In this document: positions 53,788 to 62,215 of the stretch, in pieces
Position numbering within the stretch: the first letter of the stretch is position 1
Layout: every line of letters begins with the position of its first letter
Made by a program: the position numbers and the translations under genes
Notes under the pieces: model-generated
The model's input: only the letters and a program-made list of their open reading frames with translations
What the model was told of the DNA's origin: nothing
Databases searched by the model: none
Origin: an uncultured Coriobacteriaceae bacterium
GTDB lineage: Bacteria; Actinomycetota; Coriobacteriia; Coriobacteriales; Atopobiaceae
Assembly: GCA_902791035.1 (NCBI GenBank)
Contig: CADAUA010000003.1
Location: 1 to 64,000, forward strand
Reading direction: 5' to 3'
Length of the DNA: 64,000 nt

Positions 53788-56463
53788 TTAGCGCTCCTTG
53801 GGCGCCAGCTCGTCGAGAACGTATGGAAGGATGCCCCCACTGCGCAGGAACCTTCCCTCCATGGGCGTGTCCACGCGGACCACACACTCGAAGGTGACCT
53901 GCGTGCCGTCGCTACGCTTGGCGGTTACGGTCGCCTTTGGCTCCTTGGGCAGGCCATCGCTCAGGTCCACGGGGCTCACGTCGAAGGTCTCCTTGCCGGT
54001 AAGGCCAAGCGACTGCGCGCTCACGCCCTCCGGCAGCTGAAGGGGCAGCACACCCATCTGCACCAGGTTGGAGCGGTGGATCCGCTCGAAGCTCTCGGCG
54101 ATCACGGCACGCACCCCAAGGAGCAGCGGCCCCTTGCCGGCCCAGTCTCGGCTGGAGCCCGACCCATAGAGCTTGCCGGCCACCACCACGAGCGGCACGC
54201 CATGCTCCCGGTAGTCCTCCGCGGCGTCGAAGACCGAGACGACCTCGCCCGTGAGCTGGTCACGGGTCCAGCCGCCCACTCGGCCGTCTGCCAGGGCGTT
54301 CCTGAGCTTTACGTTGGCAAAGGTGCCGCGCGCCATGACCTCATGGTTGCCGCGCCTGCTCCCGTAGGTGTTGAAGTCCTTGTCGTCCACGTCGTGCTCG
54401 CGCAGATAGCGCGCCGCCGGCGAGTCCGCAGCAATCGAGCCCGCGGGAGAGATGTGGTCGGTGGTCACGAAGTCCCCGAGGAGCGCAAGGCAGCGGGCAT
54501 CGCTCACCTCGACGACATCCTCGCGCCTGGCTATGTCGAAGTAGGGGGCACGCCTCACGTAGGTCGAGTCCGGGTCCCACGGGAAGGTCTCGGAGGGTTC
54601 CGCCTCGATCGCACGCCAAGCGGCCGAGCCCTCCAGCATGCCTTCCGCACCCTTGGCATAGACGTCCCCATCCACCACCGAGAGCGCCTCGCGCAGTTCC
54701 TCTGCCGTGGGCATCACGTCGGCGAGCATGACGGGCGCACCATCAGGCGAGAAGCCCAGGGGCTCCTGGGTGAGGTCCACGTCCACCGTGCCGGCGATAG
54801 CATACGCCACGACGAGGGCCGGCTGGCAGAGGTAGTTCTGGCTTACGTCGGGCGAGATGCGGCCGTCGAAGTTGCGGTTGCCCGAGAGCACGCTCGTGAG
54901 CTCCACCTTGCTGGCCAGCTCGTGCAGCTCGGGCTTGATGGCGCCCGAGTTCCCGATGCAGCTCATGCAGCCAAAGCCACAGGTAAAGAAGCCAAGCTCG
55001 CGCAGGGACTGGCTGAGGCCGGCACGCTGGAGCATGAGCTCCGTCGCATGGCTGCCGGGGGCGAGGATGGTCTTGACCCAGGGCTTTGCCTCGAGGCCGC
55101 GCTCGCGCGCCTTGCGGGCCAGTATGCCCGCCCCCAACATCATCGCAGGGTCGGTGGCGGTGGTGCAGCTGGTGATGGCTGCGATGCCGATCGAGCCGTG
55201 CTTGAGCTTTCCGTAGCGGCCCGCATCGAAGGTCTCGGAGAGGTCGGTGCGGCCGTTCTTGTGCGCGGACTCCTCGAAGCGACCCTTGAGGCCACCCACC
55301 GCCACGCGGTCGTGCGGACGCGAGGGGCCTGCCAGCGAGGTCTCCACGCTCGAGAGGTCGAGCTCCACGGTGCGGGCATAGGTGCGGCCCGTCGTCTCTC
55401 CATAGGTCCCCTGAGCCTCCAGGTAGGCCTTCGCGAAGGCCACCTCCCCCTCATCGCGACCCGTGAGCCGCAGGAAGTCTATGGTCACGTCGTCCACCGG
55501 GAAGAGCGTGGTCGTGGCGCCGTACTCGGGGGTCATGTTTGCCACGCAGGAGCGCTGGGTGGCTGTGAGGCTGGCCACGCCAGGGCCCGTGACCTCGACG
55601 AGGCAGCCCACGACGCCGGCGGCGCGCAGGACCTGCGCCACGGTGAGCGCCAGGTCCATGCCAGAGACACCAGGCTTGAGTGCCCCGGTAAGGTGCAGCT
55701 CCACCACCGGCGGAACCAGGAGAGAGATGGGCTGGCCCAGGGCCGCCGCCTCCGCCTCGATACCACCCACGCCCCAGCCCATCACGCCCAGGCCGCAGGC
55801 AGTGGTGGTGTGCGAGTCCGTGCCCACCAGCGTGTCGAAGCACGCGACTTCGTCTCCCTCGGTAAGGGCGTCTGTGCCCACCACGCTGCAGAAGCGCTCG
55901 ATGTTCAGCTGGTGGCAGATGCCGCTGCCGGGCGGGACAATCCGTACGTTGTCGAAGGACTGGCCCGCCCACTTGAGGAAGGCGAAGCGCTCGCGGTTCT
56001 GCTGGGCCTCGATCTCCTGGTTCTTCTCCACGGCGTCCGCCTCGCCGGCACAGTTGGCGATCACGGAGTGATCCACCACGAGCGTGCAGGGGATGTGGGG
56101 GTTCACCTCCGCCGGGTCGCCACCGCGCTCCACCATGGCATCGCGCATGGCAGCGAAGTCCACGAACACGGGCACGCCGGTAAAGTCCTGGAAGAGCACT
56201 CTGGAGGGCATGTACTCGATCTCCGCCCCCTGTTCGCCAGCCAAGCCGGCCTCCACGATGGTGGCCGCCTGCCGCACGGCATCCTCGTCGGAAGCCGACC
56301 TTCTCACCACGTTCTCCAGCAGCTCGACCAGGGCGCGGGGCAGACGGCCGGCCCCCGGGATGCCCGACACGTCATAGACCAGCCGCGATACTGCGCCAGC
56401 CTCGATGCGCCTAGGTGTGCGAGCTGCACGAACCGCCCTCTGGAACTCCTCGTCAGTCGCCAT
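53788..56463 (-). CDS. acnA: Aconitate hydratase
   Basis: Aconitase interconverts citrate and isocitrate through a [4Fe-4S] cluster. The 891 residues match AcnA in length. The cluster cysteines are seen in SCTTATDPAMMLGAG and FFTCGFGCMSCIGNSG (CxxC), and substrate-binding segments in VGTDSHTTTACGLGVMGWGVGGIEAEA and YGSRRGNHEVMARGTFANVKLRN and GSGSSRDWAGKGP. The start overlaps the P-type ATPase stop by 11 bases. No citrate synthase or isocitrate dehydrogenase is nearby, so it probably serves a partial citrate branch toward glutamate. Confidence 0.96.
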   Translation of the reverse strand: MATDEEFQRAVRAARTPRRIEAGAVSRLVYDVSGIPGAGRLPRALVELLENVVRRSASDEDAVRQAATIVEAGLAGEQGAEIEYMPSRVLFQDFTGVPVFVDFAAMRDAMVERGGDPAEVNPHIPCTLVVDHSVIANCAGEADAVEKNQEIEAQQNRERFAFLKWAGQSFDNVRIVPPGSGICHQLNIERFCSVVGTDALTEGDEVACFDTLVGTDSHTTTACGLGVMGWGVGGIEAEAAALGQPISLLVPPVVELHLTGALKPGVSGMDLALTVAQVLRAAGVVGCLVEVTGPGVASLTATQRSCVANMTPEYGATTTLFPVDDVTIDFLRLTGRDEGEVAFAKAYLEAQGTYGETTGRTYARTVELDLSSVETSLAGPSRPHDRVAVGGLKGRFEESAHKNGRTDLSETFDAGRYGKLKHGSIGIAAITSCTTATDPAMMLGAGILARKARERGLEAKPWVKTILAPGSHATELMLQRAGLSQSLRELGFFTCGFGCMSCIGNSGAIKPELHELASKVELTSVLSGNRNFDGRISPDVSQNYLCQPALVVAYAIAGTVDVDLTQEPLGFSPDGAPVMLADVMPTAEELREALSVVDGDVYAKGAEGMLEGSAAWRAIEAEPSETFPWDPDSTYVRRAPYFDIARREDVVEVSDARCLALLGDFVTTDHISPAGSIAADSPAARYLREHDVDDKDFNTYGSRRGNHEVMARGTFANVKLRNALADGRVGGWTRDQLTGEVVSVFDAAEDYREHGVPLVVVAGKLYGSGSSRDWAGKGPLLLGVRAVIAESFERIHRSNLVQMGVLPLQLPEGVSAQSLGLTGKETFDVSPVDLSDGLPKEPKATVTAKRSDGTQVTFECVVRVDTPMEGRFLRSGGILPYVLDELAPKER

Positions 56464-58858
56464 CGTGACCCTCCAGCCTCCTCAGGAACCCATTGAAGCG
56501 CTCGTTGTGCTCGTAGGCCGCAAGTGACCGCCCGAACAGTCCGTTGAAGAGGACGACGGCGGCAGTGCCGACCGTGCACACGAGCACAACCATCGTAGCG
56601 GTGGGTGGTGCCACTCGGTTGAAATCGCCAAATACCGTACATCCCACGGCAACATAGCCGACAACGAAGGCAAGAAGCGCCATACGCAGCGGCGTGAGCG
56701 GCTGGGAGATGCGCCAGATGAGGGCAAAGCCCACCGCACAGGTCACGAGCATGCATACCGTGGAGGTCTGCGCGAAGCTCAGCCCCAGGCCCCGGCAGGC
56801 AAGGAGCTCCACGAAGAGCGCCGCAGTGATCGCGACCGAGGCCGGCAGCGAACGCGCCATGACGTTGGCCAGGAAGTAGCCGCGAATCCGCTCGTGGTTG
56901 GGCTCGAGGGCAAGCACGAAGGACGGGATGCCTATGATCGCGGACGAGATGAGCGACATCTGGATGGGGATGAAGGGATAGGGAGGCATGACAATGCAGA
57001 TGAGGGTCAGAGCCGCCGTGTAGACCGTCTTTACCAAGAAGAGCGAGGCCGACCGCTGGAGGTTGTTTATGGACCTGCGGCCCTCAGCGACCACCTCCGG
57101 CATGTGGGCGAAGTCATTGTCGGCAAGGACGATCTCTGCGATGTTGCGCGCGGCCGCCGAGCCGGACGCCACAGAGACGGAGCAGTCCGCCTCTCGCAGG
57201 GCCAGCACGTCGTTCACGCCATCACCCGTCATGGCGACGGTATGCCCCTCGGCCTGGAGCATCCTCACGATCTCGCGCTTTTGCTCTGGCGTCACGCGCC
57301 CGAAGACGCGCTTCTCGCGCACGGCGGCGCGCAGGTCCTCGGGGTTCCTCAGCCGCGAAGCGTCCACCCAGCGGTCCGCGCCCTCGATGCCCACCTGCCC
57401 AGCGATCGCAGACGCGGTGCGGGGGTCGTCACCGGATATCACACGCACCTCGACGCCCTGCTCCCGGAAGTACTCGATGGTCTGGGCTGCAGTCGAGCGC
57501 ACCTGATCGCGGATGCCTAGCAGGCCTAGGAGCCGCACCGGCCCCTCGATGCCGCCCTCGGCATCGAAGCCTGCGACCTCGCCCACCACGAGCACGCGCT
57601 CCAACCGGTCGAACTGGCCGGCAAGCTCCTCGTAGCGTGCCAGGCCATCCTCCCCCAGGACGAACTGTGCGGCACCCATCACGAGCGCCCGACCCGAGGC
57701 GGTTACGCACCCCGAATACTTACGAGCCGACGAGAAGGGCACGGCGCGCACCGTGGCTTCAACGCTCGTCTGGCCAGCCTCTGCCATCTCCTCCGCCCGC
57801 GCCAGCACGGCCCTGGCCGTGTCGTTGGCGTCCTCGGCGTTGGCCTGGCACACGGTGGCTGCACCTGCGAGCACGTCCCTCTCACTCGCGCCCTCGCCCA
57901 CCACGCGGGAGACCTCCATGTCGCCTGTGGTGATCGTGCCCGTCTTGTCGAGGCAGAGCACGTCAACGCGAGCAAGCGTCTCCACGCAGTAGGTCTGCTG
58001 CACGAGCACCTTGCGCATGGCCAGTCGCGTCGTGGCTATGGCCAGGACGGAGGAGGTCAGCAGCACGAGCCCCTGGGGGATCATGCCCACGACGGCAGCC
58101 ACCGTCCCCAGGATGGCGTCGTTGAGCGTGGCTCCCTCCTGCAGGTAGGTGCGGAGGAAGAGCGCCAGGCCCAGAGGCACCAGACCATAGGTCCCTAGGC
58201 GAATGATCGCATCGAGGGTATGGCGTATCTCGGACCTCACAGGCTTGGCGTGCTTGGCCTCGGCACCCAGCCTTGCGGCATACCCCTCCATGCCCACCCG
58301 CGTCACGCGCGCATAGAGGCTCCCGGACTCGATGAAGCTCCCCGAGAGGAGCTCGTCGCCCGGGTCCTTCTCCACAGCGCGGCTCTCGCCCGTGAGCAGG
58401 CTCTCGTCGCAATAGGCGCTGCCCTTCACCACCACGCAGTCCGCCGGGACCTGATCGCCATGCGCCAGGCGTATCACATCGTCCAGCACCAGGTCCGACG
58501 GCGCGAGCTCCACCTCGGCACCACCGCGCACCGCCAGCACGCGCTTCTGGGTGAGGATGGTCAGGCGGTCCACGAGCCTCTTGGCCCGAAGCTCCTGCCA
58601 GATGCCAACCACTACGTTGCAGAGCACCACACCCATGAAGAGCATGTTGCGCCACTGGCCCGTTATGGCCACAAGCGCCGCCATGCAGACGTTCACGAGG
58701 TTGAAGAGTGTGCAGATGTTACTACGGAATATCTGCCCCACCGACTTGGTCTTGACGTCGGTGTTCGCATTCGTCTTGCCCTGCTCCACCCGCAGGGCCA
58801 CCTCGTCTGCGGTGAGGCCGGTCACGTGAGCTGTCTCTGGCATGCGACTGTCCGTCAA
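56453..58858 (-). CDS. P-type cation-transporting ATPase, CtpE-like
   Basis: This membrane ATPase has the P-type landmarks: actuator-domain CDESLLTGES, phosphorylation site LCLDKTGTITTGDM, and hinge VAMTGDGVNDVLALREADCSVSVASGSAA. About ten hydrophobic helices are visible, four before the catalytic loop's end and six after it. QELRAKRLVDRLTIL and LAPSDLVLDDVIRL match mycobacterial CtpE as I remember it, a calcium importer, so calcium is a possible cargo. I chose TTG 58858 because AGGAG lies five bases before it (801 residues); ATG at 58843 or 58873 is possible but without a ribosome site. Confidence 0.9.
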   Translation of the reverse strand: MTDSRMPETAHVTGLTADEVALRVEQGKTNANTDVKTKSVGQIFRSNICTLFNLVNVCMAALVAITGQWRNMLFMGVVLCNVVVGIWQELRAKRLVDRLTILTQKRVLAVRGGAEVELAPSDLVLDDVIRLAHGDQVPADCVVVKGSAYCDESLLTGESRAVEKDPGDELLSGSFIESGSLYARVTRVGMEGYAARLGAEAKHAKPVRSEIRHTLDAIIRLGTYGLVPLGLALFLRTYLQEGATLNDAILGTVAAVVGMIPQGLVLLTSSVLAIATTRLAMRKVLVQQTYCVETLARVDVLCLDKTGTITTGDMEVSRVVGEGASERDVLAGAATVCQANAEDANDTARAVLARAEEMAEAGQTSVEATVRAVPFSSARKYSGCVTASGRALVMGAAQFVLGEDGLARYEELAGQFDRLERVLVVGEVAGFDAEGGIEGPVRLLGLLGIRDQVRSTAAQTIEYFREQGVEVRVISGDDPRTASAIAGQVGIEGADRWVDASRLRNPEDLRAAVREKRVFGRVTPEQKREIVRMLQAEGHTVAMTGDGVNDVLALREADCSVSVASGSAAARNIAEIVLADNDFAHMPEVVAEGRRSINNLQRSASLFLVKTVYTAALTLICIVMPPYPFIPIQMSLISSAIIGIPSFVLALEPNHERIRGYFLANVMARSLPASVAITAALFVELLACRGLGLSFAQTSTVCMLVTCAVGFALIWRISQPLTPLRMALLAFVVGYVAVGCTVFGDFNRVAPPTATMVVLVCTVGTAAVVLFNGLFGRSLAAYEHNERFNGFLRRLEGHDGD

Positions 58859-58954
58859 GGAGGCTCCTGTCATGGGTTCTAAGGGTGCGGAGACTCTAAC
58901 AGAACGGTATGGAGAATCCTTTGGACCCAAGCCCAATTCGTACCCGCTGAATAG

Positions 58955-58988
58955 ACATAACGTCCCGAGGGCGCAGGCCCCCGGGACG
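58955..58988 (-). terminator. Terminator after tRNA-Arg
   Basis: CGTCCCGAGGGC (58961-58972) and GCCCCCGGGACG (58977-58988) pair over 12 bases with one G-U or mismatch, with a GCAG loop. The minus strand continues TTATGTCTATT. It lies 12 bases beyond the tRNA 3' end. Confidence 0.75.
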
Positions 58989-58999
58989 CCGAGTCAACA

Positions 59000-59076
59000 T
59001 GGTGACCCCGCTGGGGTTCGAACCCAGGACCTTCTGCTCCGGAGGCAGACGCTCTGATCCACTGAGCTACGGGGCC
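59000..59076 (-). tRNA. tRNA-Arg (anticodon CCG)
   Basis: The minus strand folds into a full cloverleaf: acceptor GGCCCCG with CGGGGTC, D arm GCTC/GAGC, anticodon stem TCTGC/GCAGA with loop CTCCGGA (anticodon CCG), T arm CTGGG-TTCGAAC-CCCAG. CCA is encoded (59000-59002). It reads CGG codons, frequent in this high-GC genome. Confidence 0.97.
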
Positions 59077-59087
59077 GTGCGGGAGAC

Positions 59088-59093
59088 AGTATA
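59088..59093 (-). promoter_or_regulatory. -10 element of tRNA-Arg
   Basis: TATACT on the minus strand lies 11 bases before the tRNA 5' end. No good -35 is visible at the expected spacing. Confidence 0.5.
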
Positions 59094-59185
59094 GCGGTTT
59101 TTCCCGAACGGGGGGCCGCACATCGCAAACCGACACGCACGCGCCTGGGCCGCGCGCCGACCGCCAGCGCGCCCGGCCACCGCGG

Positions 59186-59389
59186 CTAGGCACACTCTCT
59201 CGCATAGGTCAGGGCATGCCAGACGGTCAGCGAGAGAAGGACGGCCGGGACCAGGCGCGAGAAGGGCGCGGGAACCGGAATCCCGGCAACCACCCACTCG
59301 GCAGTTGCACCGCCCACCCAGAAGCACGTCCACCCGGCGATTACGCCGCCCTGCACGGAACCGCTGCCGTGCTGACGGGCGCCATGCAG
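59186..59389 (-). CDS. Possible small membrane protein (67 codons, non-ATG start)
   Basis: This frame encodes a very hydrophobic peptide, including GWTCFWVGGATAEWVV and FSRLVPAVLLSLTVWHAL, consistent with two membrane segments, and has strong GC preference at third positions. GGGAGGA lies seven bases before a CTG at 59389; a GTG at 59356 would give 56 residues without a ribosome site. An ATG just downstream of the same Shine-Dalgarno sequence is in another frame and stops after 14 codons, so the gene might be frameshifted. It is otherwise unsupported. Confidence 0.3.
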   Translation of the reverse strand: MHGARQHGSGSVQGGVIAGWTCFWVGGATAEWVVAGIPVPAPFSRLVPAVLLSLTVWHALTYARECA

Positions 59390-59438
59390 CTCGCGTCCTC
59401 CCTAGAGCCGCCAGAAGACGGTTGGAGTGCTGCAAGAA

Positions 59439-59454
59439 TTTGTTGCGCAACAAA
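59439..59454. promoter_or_regulatory. Perfect 16-base palindrome, operator-like
   Basis: TTTGTTGC-GCAACAAA is a perfect inverted repeat, AT-rich at its ends in a GC-rich setting, about 85 bases before the CAP-domain gene. This is the form of a binding site for a dimeric repressor. Apart from this site and the possible small ORF, the 460 bases between the tRNA and the CAP gene show nothing recognisable. Confidence 0.5.
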
Positions 59455-59537
59455 CTCCCGTTGGGCCGCCCTACCTTCTCTATTGAGGAAGCACGTCACG
59501 CAGGGTGCCAGTTCCGGATGGAGGGCGGAGCAAGAAG

Positions 59538-61013
59538 ATGGACAAGCACTCACCCAGGTACCTGTCCGCGCAATATGCTGCACCAGAGTTTTCGTCACAA
59601 TGCCCAGTCGCACGTACAGTCGGCCCCATGGCGTCCGCAATAGTGCCCGGCACTGCCATAGCCATACCCGCATCCGGCATCGAGGAAGCCGAGCCCAACG
59701 CCGGCGACACCCAAGAGTCGGCCGAAGCCGCCCAGGAGGCGCAGTGCGAGGATGCCTGCGCCCAGAAGGCCTTCAACGATGCCGCGCAGGCCGAACGGGA
59801 CGCCAGGGACGTATACGGCAAGATCTTGCCCCACGAGACCACCGGCCTCAATTACTCAGAGAGAATCGCGAGCGCTACCCAGGACAAGATCAAGGCGCAG
59901 AACGCTATGGATCTGTACTGGAACGAGCTTGCGGCCCAAGAGGAGGCGCTGAAGGCTGCGCGGGACAACTTGGCGAACGCCCAGGCGTTCCTCGCCGCCA
60001 CCCAGCCTCCTCACACCACAAAGGCCAACGCCTCGCAGGGCAGCCTTGGCTTCTTCGAGTGGCTCGCCTCCGTCGACGGCAACCAAGAAGCCGCCAAGCT
60101 CCTGAACGACCCCTCGCTGACCGGCACTGATAAGTACACGTCGCGCACTTTTCTCTCCTTCACGAGCATCGGGGCCGATGACGACGCGACGTCGCTCGAG
60201 AACGTTAGGAAGGCCATCGAGCACATAAAGGAGTGCAACGACCTCCGCGAGTCCGATCCGCAGTGCCCCGGCCTGCAGCCGCTGAGGCTCAACACATTCC
60301 TCATGGCGCTCGGCGAGGTCAACGCCAACTGGACGATGACGAGCGGCATCACCAGCGCCAACTACGCCCATGCCGTGTATGCCGGCGAGGCGAGTTATGC
60401 CAACGAGAACATCGCTGGCAGCTTCATGCTAAGCACCTACGACCCCTTCGACGGGTGGTACACGGCCGAGCGCCAGCACCACCTCAAGAAGGATGGTACA
60501 AACATAAAGCATTACCAGAATATCGTTAACGGCGAGTTCCAGACTACAGGCTTCGGCGTCAACACGGCGGAGAGTGGTGCCACCGGCAAATACCTCGACC
60601 ACCGTTATGCGCAGGAATTCGGACGCGAGACGACCCACGGCGTCGACTACACCTACGACGAGTTCAAGGCCCTCTTCGACGTCTACTGCGCCGTCGCCAT
60701 GAATAGGCCCGACGCTGCCGCTCAGAGCAGGCTCGCGGCGCTCTTCTCTAACAAGCTCACCAACGCTCAGCAGGAGTACGACGCCGCCAAGTCGGACCGC
60801 GACGCCGTCGGCAGGAAGATGGAGCTGGCACAAGAGTGCTACGACGTGGCCGATAAGACGCTGAGGGCCTTGGTCAACAAGAAGGACGCCACGCAGACCG
60901 TGGCCCAGTTCCTCAACGCGCGCATCAGCAAGGCCGAGCTGGACCAGTCGAGCCTCAAGTCCCGGCTTGGCCGCACCGCCGCGCTCCAGTCGGAGCTCTT
61001 CCAGGCGGCCTAG
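59538..61013 (+). CDS. CAP-domain (SCP-like) protein, probably exported
   Basis: CAP proteins are usually secreted; their bacterial roles are mostly unknown. The 491 residues have an Ala/Glu-rich helical region (about 40-160), then a CAP-like domain (about 240-350) with NTFLMALGEVNANWTMTSGITSANYAHAVYAGEASYANENIAGSF and DPFDGWYTAERQHHL...HYQNIVNGEFQTTGFGVNT, which I recognise from Coriobacteria surface proteins, and a C-terminal coiled-coil stretch (about 395-490). A hydrophobic segment MASAIVPGTAIAIPA at about 31-45 may be a signal peptide after an unusually long N-region. There is no LPxTG or C-terminal anchor. The ATG at 59538 was chosen for GGCGGAGCAAGAAG upstream. Confidence 0.72.
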   Translation: MDKHSPRYLSAQYAAPEFSSQCPVARTVGPMASAIVPGTAIAIPASGIEEAEPNAGDTQESAEAAQEAQCEDACAQKAFNDAAQAERDARDVYGKILPHETTGLNYSERIASATQDKIKAQNAMDLYWNELAAQEEALKAARDNLANAQAFLAATQPPHTTKANASQGSLGFFEWLASVDGNQEAAKLLNDPSLTGTDKYTSRTFLSFTSIGADDDATSLENVRKAIEHIKECNDLRESDPQCPGLQPLRLNTFLMALGEVNANWTMTSGITSANYAHAVYAGEASYANENIAGSFMLSTYDPFDGWYTAERQHHLKKDGTNIKHYQNIVNGEFQTTGFGVNTAESGATGKYLDHRYAQEFGRETTHGVDYTYDEFKALFDVYCAVAMNRPDAAAQSRLAALFSNKLTNAQQEYDAAKSDRDAVGRKMELAQECYDVADKTLRALVNKKDATQTVAQFLNARISKAELDQSSLKSRLGRTAALQSELFQAA

Positions 61014-61183
61014 GCAACGATCTATATGGCGACTGCAGATTCGGTCGACTTTAGTGACGGGATGCACTAGCGCCGCATCCAAACCCTTCATTACCCCTTC
61101 GCTACCAACTGCATCGCGCACGGCGTCAGCCGTGTCGTGCGTGCTACCATCGCATGACCGAATCGCAACGCGGAGGAGCCCTC

Positions 61184-62215
61184 ATGATCGCAGTAGTCAA
61201 GGAAACAGCCACTCAGGAGCAGCTGGACAGCTTCATCCAATGGATCGAGGGCCGCGGTTTCAAGACGAACGTATCGCAAGGCGACAACGAGACCATCGTC
61301 GGCATCATCGGCGACACGACGCAGATCGACCCCTTCCTGCTGGAGCAGATGGATATCATCGAGCGCGTCCAGCGCGTCTCCGAGCCCTTCAAGAAGGCTA
61401 ACCGCAAGTTCCACCCCGAGGACACCGTGGTCGACTGCGGCTACGGCGTGAGGATCGGCGGCGGCAACTTCCAGGTCATGGCCGGCCCCTGCTCGGTGGA
61501 GGGCCAGAACCTCCTGACCATCGCCCGCGCCGTCAAGGAAGCCGGCGCCACCATGCTCCGTGGCGGTGCCTACAAGCCCCGTACCAGCCCCTATTCCTAC
61601 CAAGGCATGGGTCCCAAGGGCCTCGACCTCCTTATGGAGGCCTCTGCAGAGCTCCACATGCCCGTCGTCACCGAGGTCATGGATCCCCGCGACGTCCAGC
61701 TCTTCCTCGACAAGGGCGTACACGTCATGCAGATCGGCGCCCGCAACGCCCAGAACTTCCCCCTGCTCAAGGAGGTCGGTCGCACGAGCACGCCCGTTCT
61801 TCTCAAGCGCGGCATGTCCATGACCATCGACGAGTTCCTCATGGCCGCCGAATACGTGATGAGCGAGGGCAACCCCAACGTGATCCTCTGCGAGCGCGGC
61901 ATCCGCACCTTCGAGACCCGCACGCGCAACACCTTTGACGTGAACGCCATCCCGGTGCTTCACCATCTCTCGCACCTGCCCGTGGTGGGCGACCCCAGCC
62001 ATGCCACCGGCTACACGCGCTACGTGCGTTCCGCGGCCTATGCGGCTACGGCAGCCGGCGCGGACGGCCTGGAGATAGAGGTGCACGACAAGCCCTCCGA
62101 GGCCTGGTCCGATGGCGCCCAGGCCCTCACGCCCAGCCAGTTCGCAGATGCCATGCGGCGTGTCGCGCTGATCCGCCAAGCCGTGACCGCCGACATCTCG
62201 GAGGAGGATCGCTGA
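61184..62215 (+). CDS. aroF: 3-deoxy-7-phosphoheptulonate (DAHP) synthase, KDO8P-synthase-like type
   Basis: This enzyme joins PEP and erythrose 4-phosphate, the entry to aromatic amino acid synthesis. The 343 residues have the N-terminal regulatory (ferredoxin-like) domain of about 70 residues (MIAVVKETATQEQLDSFIQWIEGRGF) and the barrel with VMAGPCSVEGQNLL, LRGGAYKPRTSPYSYQGMG, MQIGARNAQNFPLLKEVGR, ILCERGIRTFET and GDPSHATG. GGAGGAG lies before ATG 61184. The stop overlaps tyrA as TGATG. The 170 bases upstream hold a small CACGGC/GCCGTG hairpin but no Phe/Tyr-rich leader peptide. Confidence 0.95.
   Translation: MIAVVKETATQEQLDSFIQWIEGRGFKTNVSQGDNETIVGIIGDTTQIDPFLLEQMDIIERVQRVSEPFKKANRKFHPEDTVVDCGYGVRIGGGNFQVMAGPCSVEGQNLLTIARAVKEAGATMLRGGAYKPRTSPYSYQGMGPKGLDLLMEASAELHMPVVTEVMDPRDVQLFLDKGVHVMQIGARNAQNFPLLKEVGRTSTPVLLKRGMSMTIDEFLMAAEYVMSEGNPNVILCERGIRTFETRTRNTFDVNAIPVLHHLSHLPVVGDPSHATGYTRYVRSAAYAATAAGADGLEIEVHDKPSEAWSDGAQALTPSQFADAMRRVALIRQAVTADISEEDR

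Noticed and set aside
53656-56496. 946-codon open frame on the plus strand
   Set aside because: It mirrors acnA; the minus-strand frame has all aconitase motifs, the plus-strand one has none.
59067-59453. 128-codon minus-strand frame upstream of and overlapping tRNA-Arg
   Set aside because: It is Arg/Ala/Gly-rich without any family features and runs into the tRNA; a different, hydrophobic frame in the same region looks better.
61035-61079. 14-codon ORF before the DAHP synthase gene as a possible aromatic leader peptide
   Set aside because: It has no Shine-Dalgarno sequence, only one Phe and no Tyr or Trp codons, and no terminator follows it.
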